Source: Aricia agestis (taxonomy: Eukaryota > Arthropoda > Insecta > Lepidoptera > Lycaenidae). Taken from it: a DNA stretch of 64,000 nucleotides. The position numbers and the translations under genes were made by a program. Of the stretch, positions 56,274-64,000 are shown in pieces. The stretch is from the NCBI RefSeq assembly GCF_905147365.1, contig NC_056428.1, forward strand, positions 25,574,001-25,638,000, read 5' to 3'. Under the pieces are notes generated by a model. That model was not told the origin of the DNA. It was given only the letters and a program-made list of their open reading frames with translations, and did no database searches. Within the stretch, counting starts at the first letter, position 1, and every line of letters begins with the position of its first letter.

Positions 56274-57663
56274 GTTATGTTACAAAATGTTAGTTATCGT
56301 GTTCAACTCACGTCTTCAATCTCACTTCCCTCTGGCATTCATTTTGTCCAGACAACCTTTACGAAGTACATAGCGACAAATACCTTTTTAGTCTTTGCCG
56401 TAAGTGGGGTGTGAAAGGAAAAGTATTCACAAAACTCCGACTCAAGATTATTTCGAATGTAGCTTAACTTTTCCATTACAAAACAATTTACCTGTCACGT
56501 CTTGAGTATGGTAATTCGAGATTCATAAAACATTACGAATATATTACAAAAAAAAAACAAAAGCTGCTTTTAAGGCCTCCCATACACATCTACATACGGG
56601 GGATTTTTTTATACATGGGAAGGCAGATCGATGCGGTCGATCTGATCGGAGGCTGACCTAACCGGAAAACACATTACACAGTACACGAGGATGCATAAAA
56701 CAAAATATGTTGCGATAATATTTACAGTGGACAATACCATCCTCATGGACTTAATGAGTAGCAGTCCGTTTTTCGCGTAATTTTCTGCCACGCACAGTAA
56801 AAATCTGTAACTGTCGCCGCAGTATTTCCGGACCAATACGACCTGCAAACCTTCAAGAAGAGAGCGTATCTCTCTCAAAAAGTCGGAAACGCACCTGCAA
56901 CTCTTCTGATTTTGTAAGTGTCTATGAGCGACGGACGACGGTAGTTGTTTTCCATCTGGTTAGCTCGTTTTCTCCCTAATTTTATATAAAAAAGGTTGTT
57001 GTTGAAATTAGTAAAATTAGAATGCTCAGCATGGGCACTATAGAAAAGTTTATTTCTACTATAGAATAGATAAAGATAGATTGAATTCAAACTGTCAGTG
57101 TTTATATTTCTCCGTATTCCTGTAGGGAGGGTATTAAGCATGTACGCAATTGTTTGTTGTCCCAAATAAAATAAAATAAAAATAAAAAAACCTTACACGT
57201 GCCATATTCTAAAAAAAACCTTTACTGAGGATAAACACATGCCATCCAATATCATTACTTTTCCTTGAGATTGAGGTGCGTATTTAAGATTTGGCCCAGG
57301 GCAAATGAAAATTGACGCCTCGCTGTATTTATTATCCTATACGCCTACTCCTAGTCAAAAATCACACAATTTTGTTGTAATTTTCTAAAAATATACTAAC
57401 AATAAGATAAGTATATAATTTTCTCGGACTTGGCAGAATCATTTACAACGGACTCGCAGAACTATATTCATGCAACATGTGAAGTAGGTCAAGTGGTGGC
57501 AAAAGAAAAAACCTCTAAGACATCAAAGTAACTGGAAATCGATGTTGTCCATAGCTATAAATTATAATGAGTAAAAATACCTTAATAAATTAATTACCTA
57601 CTGGTAAAAAAAGGGTTTTACAAAATTATCGTTTATAATTTATATTACTGTACTTATACTAAA
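56274..57663. other. Intron sequence, no exon
   Basis: 56880-56993 is a diverged 3' end of the GC-rich retroposon (acgcacctgcaactcttctg, atgagcgacgg). Minus frames at 56609-56878 and 56875-57165 show no domain. Confidence 0.5.
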
Positions 57664-57946
57664 TATTGCCCGCAAATTCGTTGCGCTAAAATTTCTTATT
57701 CGCGTGGAATTATTTTACGGAACTCTATCTCCATACCATATTTCCGAAGAAGGAACACACAAACAGACAAACAGACTTTCACATTAGTATTATAAATGTG
57801 AAAGTGTCTCTGTCTGTCTGTTACCTCTTCATGCCCAAACCGCTGAACTGATTTTGTTGAAACTTGGTATGGAGATACTTTGAGGCCCGGGAAAGGACAT
57901 AAGATAATGTTTATTCCATAAAAATGTACGGTTTCTTCGTTATAAA
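57664..57946. mobile_element. Two Helitron-like fragments head to head
   Basis: 57664-57797 is a minus copy (gcccgcaaattcgttgcgct ... acagactttcacatt) and 57781-57946 a plus copy (attataaatgtgaaagtgtc ... tgtacggtttcttcg) of the GCAACGGAGTTGC family, joined at their 5' ends. Confidence 0.7.
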
Positions 57947-58014
57947 CTGATTGGCTCAGCGGGGTTGCGAGCATCAACACTAGTTGATGCTCGCAACCCC
58001 GCTGAGCCAATCAG
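57947..58014. repeat. Perfect inverted duplication, 32-bp arms, 4-nt loop
   Basis: ctgattggctcagcggggtt.. at 57947-57978 pairs exactly with 57983-58014 around acta. Confidence 0.93.
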
Positions 58015-58027
58015 TATTTAATAATCA

Positions 58028-58094
58028 CGGAACCCTAAAAATCGTAAAATGTAACCTTACTAATAGGTTACATTTTACGATTTTTAGGGTTCCG
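58028..58094. repeat. Perfect inverted duplication, 30-bp arms, 7-nt loop
   Basis: cggaaccctaaaaatcgtaa.. at 58028-58057 pairs exactly with 58065-58094 around tactaat. The right arm is the normal terminus of the GGCCAAGTGCGAGTCGG family copy that follows; the left arm is an extra inverted copy of it. Confidence 0.93.
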
Positions 58095-58533
58095 TACCCA
58101 AAGGGTAAAAACGGCACCCTATAATACTGAGACTTCGATGTCTGTCCGTCTGTCTGTCTGTCTGTCTCCAGGCTGTAACTCAATTACCGCTATAGCTAGA
58201 CTTCTAAAATTTTCACAGATTGTTTATTTCTGTTGCCGCTATAACAACTAATACTTACTTAAAAATATATTATTTAAGGGGGGCTCCCATACAACAAACG
58301 TTATTTTTTGCTCGTAATTAATAATGGCAACAGCTAGGCACTTGAAATTTTCATAAAGCCTTAGTTATAATAAATGTCTTCTATAATAATTAATAATAAT
58401 ATTTAAATAAATAAAAAATTCAATAAAATTAATGTAATCCCGTATAAAAACACAATTTTTGGCCTATTTTTTGTCTATATAACGGTATGGAACCCTTCGT
58501 GCGCGAGTGCAACTCGCACTTGGCCGATTATTT
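58065..58533 (-). mobile_element. GGCCAAGTGCGAGTCGG repeat family, minus copy
   Basis: Reverse complement of 55816-56273: tttttagggttccgtaccca, CTGT run, gttgccgctataacaactaa and gcaactcgcacttggccgat. Confidence 0.8.
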
Positions 58534-58552
58534 ATAAATTGTACCATTTGTT

Positions 58553-58738
58553 CCAGATCACGCCCGCGACTCCGTTGCGCATTAATTTTTTTATCGCGCG
58601 GAATACATACATTTTTTTTCGCGATAAAAATAATAATGTGTCCTTTACCAGGACTCAAACTATCTGCATACTTAATTTTATCAGAATTGGTTCAGCGGTT
58701 TAAGCGTGAAGAGGTAATAGACATTATAATATTAGCAT
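58553..58738 (-). mobile_element. Helitron-like (GCAACGGAGTTGC type), minus
   Basis: atcacgcccgcgactccgtt, gcgcggaatacatacatttt and cagcggtttaagcgtgaaga, as at 15098-15312; 5' end atattataatgtc is degraded. Confidence 0.72.
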
Positions 58739-59033
58739 ATTTCCGTTATGTACACAAATCGTGACTATAAAACTGTACAAATCAAACTGCAGTAAGCCAC
58801 TTGAATCTAGAACTAGGTTGGATTGAAATCGTTGAATTATTCCTAAGGCCTCAGCCTCGAAATCAGCGGGTAGCGGGGCGGTGGCGGCCCGTTCGAAAGT
58901 ATAGATTTATATAATATGGAACTGACCTCTTTTTTCTATAAAAAAACCATGATAAAATATGATTAACTAAACTAAAGTATTTGAACTGAATTATGCTACA
59001 AAAATGTTAAAATTAGGCCGATTTTAGATAATA

Positions 59034-59702
59034 CTAGCTATTTGACTAAACTTGTATTCGATAAAACACGAATAAAATGACATTTTATAAAAAAATTCCT
59101 ACCCAACCTTGTGGCGAGATTGCAGACGTTCGACCCTCAAGTGGATAGATGTCTTCTTACTGATGTAGTTCACGATGTCCTCGACCTCCATGAACCAGTG
59201 CAGGCGAGATATGTACAGGGGCGTCGCGGGGACCTCGCTCCGCAGACGCAGCTCAGGTACATAGGGCGCGGTGCGGTTCCTCCTCTGCACCAGTATGAAG
59301 CCCTCCTCATCGCACCCCCTGCTCTCGTCCTTGCCAGGGTCGAGAAGACTTGGCCTTGTGGCTCTTCGTAGCCTTACGGCTCTCCGAAGCCTTACGGCTC
59401 TCATTCTCCCCATTTTTGTTCGCCCGCGGGGGAGGTGCGCGGCGACCAGCAACAGTCGCGTAGTTTTGCTGAGTCGCCTGTGGACTCTTTCTGACATCTA
59501 TTGGCGAATAATAATACTATTTTGTGAGCGACTAATTGTTTTAACGACACAACAACAGCTAAAGCTATTCCAGCAGATGGCTTTGTTAAGTAACACGAAG
59601 TCAATGAGTGTTTGCTATACCGAGCAAAGCTGGGTCATCCAAATACTATAATAATATATATATATATATACAAGAATTGCTCGTTTAAAGATATTTATAA
59701 GA
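59034..59702 (-). mobile_element. Helitron (CCGAGCAAAGCTCGG type), minus, with extra cargo
   Basis: 3' end CTAG at 59034-59037 with ttcgataaaacacgaataaa matches the family. The 5' end on the minus strand is TCTTATAAATATCTTTAAAC at 59702. At 669 bp it is over three times longer than the 205-bp copy at 11286. The excess is a GC-rich segment with a minus-strand ORF (59099-59497) and a plus-oriented Helitron-like 3' end at 59500-59642. Confidence 0.78.
59099..59497 (-). CDS. 132-codon ORF fragment, possibly retroelement ORF1-like
   Basis: No function assigned. The protein is Arg-rich at the N-terminus with a short tandem RAVRLR repeat (from a triplicated ttacggctctc DNA block at about 59364-59402), then EEGFILVQRRNR and TPLYISRLHWFMEVEDIV.. 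ending VERLQSRHKVG at the Helitron boundary. From memory, the LYISRLHW..VEDIV..I segment resembles LINE ORF1-associated domains in Lepidoptera, which is low-confidence. GC-rich compared with its surroundings, so probably foreign cargo. It stops at 59099, 66 bp inside the Helitron's 3' end. Could be noncoding. Confidence 0.4.
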   Translation of the reverse strand: MSERVHRRLSKTTRLLLVAAHLPRGRTKMGRMRAVRLRRAVRLRRATRPSLLDPGKDESRGCDEEGFILVQRRNRTAPYVPELRLRSEVPATPLYISRLHWFMEVEDIVNYISKKTSIHLRVERLQSRHKVG

Positions 59703-60060
59703 TAAAAGGAATGACGACAAGGTCAAAGATTAACATTTTTTTAATAAAATAAAGACACTACGATAAAAAAATAGGTATTCCCGCTTCATGACTTATGTTT
59801 TTTTTTTTGTTATGAGCCTCCATAGTTGGATACTGGATAGTCAAGTCGATTTTTTTAAATACTTAAAATTTCTTAATTTTTGTACACCATTCGAATTCTT
59901 TATACTCTTTTTAACCACTTTCATACGCATAATTATTTAACATAGCTAATAGCTATCGAACAAAATCTTGATGTTTGTTTGGAGCGTTTTGGGAAGGTCT
60001 ATTTTATGTGAGCTTTGAATTGTGATATTTCGGAGAGTTTTTAAGCAATCAGGATTTAAT
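59703..60060 (+). repeat. AAAGTTGTCTCCCGATGCG repeat family, diverged copy 3
   Basis: aaaggaatgacgacaaggtc, ttgttatgagcctccatagt, ttggagcgttttgggaaggt and the rest align with 17830-18295 with many changes; no long open frame. Confidence 0.65.
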
Positions 60061-60623
60061 TACCCTATAATATGTACGCCTAGCGCCTAATATCTAAAAT
60101 CGGGTCATATTATTGGAAATTCATACTAGTCCTGTAAGTGACAATTCCGCAAATCACTTTCGATAATTCGGTTGGAGAGCACTTCCCGGCTCGTGCATTT
60201 GGTGTGAGAGCTCCATTAATTACGGCCTCACCAAATTGACACAACGCTTTTTATTGGGTTACGTTTTGCCATGCGTTTTGCACGTTTAGAAGTGGCAAAT
60301 AACCTAACGGACTTATGCCCAGCTTTTGACGTTTTTCATGAATTTATCTTTTTATTAGCTTTCTGAATTTGTATTCGTATCGTTATGTTTGCCGTAGGTT
60401 ACAAGTTGGGTTTGCGATGACCAATGACACTTATATTATAATTGGTTTCATATTTAGGTACGGTATTCGGCTCTTCGATTGAGGCCTTTTTAAGCAGTAT
60501 AATCTTATCTCGGCGCGGTGGCACGTCTTGGGTGACACTGTCTATGTCTCAACGTTGTATGCATCTGTCAAACATCTTGTTTCCGAAAGTTGAAGCCATC
60601 AGAATGAGGGTTGTTGAAATTCT
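60061..60623. other. Intron sequence, no exon
   Basis: The 61-codon frame at 60442-60627 has no domain. Bases 60604-60618 (atgagggttgttg) recur inverted at about 61210-61224. Confidence 0.4.
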
Positions 60624-60627
60624 TTAA

Positions 60628-61057
60628 GAGGGCGACTAACCCCAAAAATAATACATCGTCCTTCTCTCTTCACACTCACGCGCGTCTTTCATATACCAGG
60701 TGAAAAAGAACGACGCGGATTTATCGCCAAATTAGTTTTTTCTCAATAACTCGATAAATATACAACATTTTAAAAATCCGCTAGGTCGATCTCTCAATGA
60801 TAGAATTTTATACAATGTGTTAAAATATTAACTTAGTTCAATGCGTGGTTATGGCAATAAATGAAAAATTCGTGAAAATTAGATGCATCTTTGTGATTTT
60901 TTTCTATCGAGAAAATTTTAAGATATCGTGTTTTTGCTTAGATCGAATTCTCGGAAATATAATGTAGTATCTAATTTTAGAAAATGAAACAATTCGGGGC
61001 TTATTTTCAAGTATAAAAATGAATTATGAAATCGACACTTTAGGGTTAGTCGCCACC
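60628..61057. mobile_element. TTAA-flanked MITE family 1, copy 2 (inverted)
   Basis: 430 bp, GAGGGCGACTAACCCC.. / ..GGGTTAGTCGCCACC, TTAA at 60624-60627 and 61058-61061. By eye nearly identical to 5794-6225 throughout. Confidence 0.9.
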
Positions 61058-61066
61058 TTAATGTCA

Positions 61067-61194
61067 CCAGGTGCCGCGATGTAGCCGTCAGGTCTATCGT
61101 GTCAAATAGACATATCGTGACACATGACAGCTATATCGTGACAAATGACAGCAGTTTGACACGATAGACCTGACGGCTACATCACGGCACCTGG
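61067..61194. mobile_element. 128-bp palindromic MITE upstream of SLO2 exon 4
   Basis: Arms ccaggtgccgcgatgtagcc..cgtgtcaaa / tttgacacg..ggctacatcacggcacctgg. It ends about 125 bp before the exon. A diverged relative is at 32083-32220. Confidence 0.82.
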
Positions 61195-61318
61195 AGGCAA
61201 ATAGAATATTAACAACCCTCATTCTCTTTAACTTATTCTAAACATGAATTTGAACATCTTGTTCCCAATGGAGCAACCAGAATTTTCTTTACGTTATCTA
61301 AACGCGAATTTGTTTCAG

Positions 61319-61517
61319 TTACGGCTGCAAGCCCGGCAACAAGACGGAGTTTGAGTTCTCGGCGAACCTCACGGAGGAGGAGTTCCAGGAGCACCCCATC
61401 ATCAACTGGGACGGGATAATATGGGTCAACCGCCCCCTCTACCTGTGGGGGGTCCAGGTGGTGCTCGCCATGATATCCCTGGCAGAAGCTACCTTGCTGG
61501 TGTACCTGGGGTACAAG
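61319..61517 (+). CDS. SLO2: SLO2/KCNT potassium channel, S1-S2 loop and S2 exon
   Basis: 199-nt exon with acceptor tgtttcag| at 61318 and donor AAG|gtaaat at 61518, leaving in phase 0. It reads YGCKPGNKTEFEF, SANLTEEEFQEHPIINWDG, IIWVNRPLYLWGV, then QVVLAMISLAEATLLVYLGYK. The first part is the extracellular S1-S2 loop with a CYGC pair completed across the junction and two N-glycosylation sequons (NKT and NLT). The hydrophobic stretch from about LYLWG to VYLG is transmembrane segment S2. Order and spacing match SLO2/KCNT channels, where the loop ends in an IIW/ILWV motif. The exon is strikingly GC-rich compared with the flanking AT-rich intron. S3-S6, the pore and the RCK domains must lie beyond 64000. 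Confidence 0.95.
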
Positions 61518-61560
61518 GTAAATAAATGAGAAACAATTTTTATGGCTGTATACAAGGATT

Positions 61561-61760
61561 ACAAGGTAACAAAACTGAGTGATAATACTTTAGGGTGTGT
61601 ATGTGTCCCTTATATAGAGTTCAATATGAATGTAGCAGCGCGGAAAGAGTAACTTTTTTACATTTGTATGGTAATATTCATGACACTCGAGCGCTTGCCC
61701 ATACAAATTACAAAAAAAAATTGCTCTTTCAGCGCTGCTACTTTCACAGTGAACTTTTTA
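61561..61760. mobile_element. TA-flanked MITE (CAGGGTGT), copy D, truncated
   Basis: aaggtaacaaaactgagtga .. cagtgaacttttta; its right end is lost where copy E begins. Confidence 0.7.
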
Positions 61761-62143
61761 CAGGGTGTAACAAAACTAAGTGATAATACTTTAGGGTGTG
61801 GTCCCCTATATTGAGTTCGCTGTGAAAGTAGCGGCTCTGAAAGAGTTTTTTTTTTTCACCTTTGTATGGAAAAATTCATGAAGCGCGGGCGCTTGCCCAT
61901 ACAAATCACAAAAAAATTTTTGCTCTTTCAGCGCTGCTACTTAGTGAACTCTATATGAGGAACACATACACACCCTAAAGTACACTTAGGGCCTGTTTCA
62001 CCACTTCCTGATAAGGCTATCCACCAATTAACTTGACAGATCAAGTATGGAGAATCTGTCAAAAAAGTTGTGAATAGCCTATTAGGCACTTTATTAGAAA
62101 GTGGTGCAAGTTGAAACAGGCCCTTAGTTTTGTTAACACCCTG
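61761..62143. mobile_element. TA-flanked MITE, copy E, carrying a Harbinger-like MITE
   Basis: Starts TA|CAGGGTGTAACAAAACTAAG and ends TTAACACCCTG|TA. Near the right end, cacTTA|..|TTAGttttgttaacaccc shows insertion of the 135-bp element at 61989-62123. Confidence 0.85.
61989..62123. mobile_element. PIF/Harbinger-like MITE (GGGCCTGTTTCACCA), copy 2, nested
   Basis: 135 bp, TTA at 61986-61988 and 62124-62126; close copy of 12261-12390. Confidence 0.9.
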
Positions 62144-62439
62144 TATAACAATAGGCCGCATATTGGCCGCTTTATTATCCGTTCAACTGTCCAGCCATTA
62201 TTATTTTTATTGGCCATTTTCGAAATTTTTGAAACTATTAATTACTCTCGTTAACCTCATTAAACTGACTATATTATCTAAAGTTTCTATGGAAGCTATA
62301 TAATTCGAATTTTAATAAATAAGCCATCATATGTAGAGATGGGCACGTACCTGGGTATTTACCCATCTACCCGGTATTTACCCTCACGTACCCGGTAAAT
62401 ACCCGTATCTACCCAAAAGGGCGGGTAGATAAAATTCAA

Positions 62440-62815
62440 TACTTAAGTTACAACCACCTCAAGAACGGTAATAGCTAAAGAGTTGAAATTTTCGCAGATT
62501 TTGTATATCTGTTGCCACTATAACAACAAATACTAAAAACAAATTAAAATTAATATTTAAGGGGGGCTCCCATACAACAAACGTGATTTTTTTGGCCTTT
62601 TCTGCTCTATATCAATAATAGCAACAGGTAGGTACTTGATTTTTTCACACAATCTTTAGTTTTATGTTAACTTTAATATTTAATAATAATATTAATATAA
62701 AATAAAAAAATTAAAAGGGGCTGTCATACAAAAAACACAAATTTTACCCAAATTTTTCTCTATAATGGTACGGAACCCTTCGTGCGCGAGTCCGACTCGC
62801 ACTTGGCCGATTTTT
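62440..62815 (-). mobile_element. GGCCAAGTGCGAGTCGG repeat family, minus copy
   Basis: accacctcaagaacggtaat, gttgccactataacaacaaa, ctcccatacaacaaacgtga and gtccgactcgcacttggccg. The terminal TTCCGTACCC/CTGT part is missing and replaced by other sequence with gggtatttacccatctaccc motifs at 62350-62430. Confidence 0.75.
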
Positions 62816-63343
62816 TTATTTACATTCTATTATTTTATTACATTTTTATACTTAAAATGTTAATCCTACTAATCTTATAAAGGCGAAAGTTTGTTTAGAT
62901 GTATGGATGTTTGTTATTCTTTCACATATGGGCGTACCGAGGGGGGGCAGGGGGCCGCTGCCCCCATCTGAGAAAAAATATCTAGTACTTTCACAGAAAA
63001 CTAAAAGATAATATGAGCGATTCTTACACAGAAGACGTAATAAATCGATTTGCCGAAGACCCTCGAAAATTACTTTTAAAATAGACAATGTAAGTATAAG
63101 TACCTGGTTAAAGAAATTATATAAAAAATATGTAGGTATAATTTTTTATTATTTATACATATAACACCTAACCCACCCACACCTAACCTATAAGATCTGA
63201 TTTGCTTTGATTTGCTTCTGATTTTTTTAACTTCTCATCCTGATAGGGATCTGTCGTCTAGACATTGAACTAGTCGTTTTGAATTTCTTCTTTGTATGGC
63301 ACGCATCCATTGATGCGTCCATGTATTTACTATTTATCTTTAT

Positions 63344-64000
63344 TTACAGAAGATCTTGTGGGGCTCGTCTTTTTAATCTTTTGAATGTTTGGTTTGGTAT
63401 AGTTTTCATTAATTTTTTTGCCAATATATTGGGATGTGATTTTATCCTTTTACAATAGTTTTGGAGGGAGTTTTTAATTTCCTCTTTTACATACTTGATT
63501 TTTAGATCATTGTGGATTTGGCTATTCGTAACATAATATGGGGCTCCAGTTATTGAACGCAGGGTTTTAGATTGGAATCGTTGTAGAACTTCTATGTTTG
63601 ATGTGGAGGTTGTGCCCCACAACTGCATCCCATAGGTTCAGATGGGTTTGAGTATTCTTTTATACAAAATAAGTTTATTTTCTAGTGATAGTTGTGACTT
63701 GCGGCCTATCAGCCAGTAAAGCTTTCGTAGCTGCTTGTCTAAAGCCTTTTTTTTTGTTCCTATGTGTTCTCCATGTTAATCGCCTGTTGAGATAAATTCC
63801 TAGGTATCTAACATCGTTTGACTGTGGTATTTTTATACGATCAAGTTCTACTTCTGGACATGTTTCGTGTCTTAATGTGAAAGTTACATGGACAGATTTA
63901 TTCTCGTTGGCTTTTATCCTCCAATCTTTTAACCACTTTGATAGGTTTAAAGTTCTTTGCAATTTTGCCGATGCTACATGGGCGGTTTGGTCTACTGCGA
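63344..64000 (-). pseudogene. Jockey-type LINE, 3' part, decayed; continues past the edge
   Basis: Two minus frames: 63675-63962 (LSKWLKDWRIKANENKSVHV, LDRIKIPQSNDVRYLGIYLN, RRLTWRTH) and 63344-63628 (MQLWGTTSTSNIEVLQRFQS, KTLRSITGAPYYVTNSQIHN). These are consecutive parts of the post-catalytic region of Jockey reverse transcriptase. A frameshift lies in an A-rich run near 63748, and the Trp expected before TYGMQLWG is TGA. After the stop comes a short 3' UTR with aataaa at about 63335-63345. Confidence 0.85.

Larger units (their letters stand above)
61518..64000 (+). other. SLO2 intron (5' part), runs off the window
   Basis: No further exon is visible after the donor at 61518. The stretch holds TA-flanked MITEs, a Harbinger-like MITE, a copy of the GGCCAAGTGCGAGTCGG repeat family and a decayed Jockey LINE on the minus strand. 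Transcription of the channel would cross all of them. Confidence 0.7.

Overview
The window is AT-rich eukaryotic DNA from an insect, most likely a butterfly or moth. The evidence for this is the dense load of short non-autonomous Helitrons whose ends (5' TC and 3' hairpin plus CTAG, next to runs of CTGT) are, from memory, typical of Lepidoptera, together with RTE- and Jockey/CR1-type LINE fragments, a tRNA-derived SINE and many MITEs. No bacterial operons, CRISPR arrays or rRNA genes are visible.

The only host gene I can support is on the plus strand. Four exons (31458-31550, 49437-49516, 51058-51157, 61319-61517) join in phase to encode the N-terminus, first transmembrane helix, S1-S2 loop and second helix of a SLO2/KCNT (Slack-type, sodium-activated) potassium channel. 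From the probable initiator ATG at 31480 they give 450 nt, or 150 codons. The introns are about 17.9, 1.5 and 10.2 kb. The gene continues past the right edge of the window, which ends inside the fourth intron. I find no host exon in the first 31.4 kb, which may be intergenic or an upstream intron of the same gene.

Almost everything else is repeats, often nested. 1-12.4 kb: two PIF/Harbinger-like MITEs with TTA/TAA duplications, a TTAA-flanked MITE, a tRNA-derived SINE with a 12-bp target duplication, and a Helitron. 12.2-18.3 kb: a Harbinger-like MITE, RTE and Jockey/CR1 LINE debris that looks split by an inversion, a TTAA element, a long-TIR element carrying a retroposon with a 15-bp duplication, and a hAT-like MITE. 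19-30 kb: a TA-flanked MITE family, a 2-kb TTAA element holding a 205-bp tandem repeat, a 470-bp TTAA MITE sharing its TTAA, and an inverted Helitron. 31.5-41 kb: nested inverted repeats directly behind the first channel exon, a 154-bp near-perfect palindrome and a MITE inside a MITE. 41.7-44.9 kb: a chain of Helitrons placed end to end, a SINE and a GC-rich retroposon. 46.4-50.3 kb: a 2.5-kb TIR element containing a Helitron, plus two MITEs around exon 2. 52.9-55.1 kb: a Helitron interrupted by a 5'-truncated RTE LINE whose reverse transcriptase frame is still open. 55.3-62.1 kb: more MITEs, a Helitron with a 132-codon ORF, and a second copy of the first TTAA MITE. 63.3-64 kb: a decayed Jockey LINE running off the end.

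The most interesting pattern is a recurring class of near-perfect inverted duplications with 2-8 nt loops. In at least three places another copy of the same repeat family shows that one arm is an added reverse-complement copy of its neighbour, which suggests repeated template-switch (fold-back) events in this genome.
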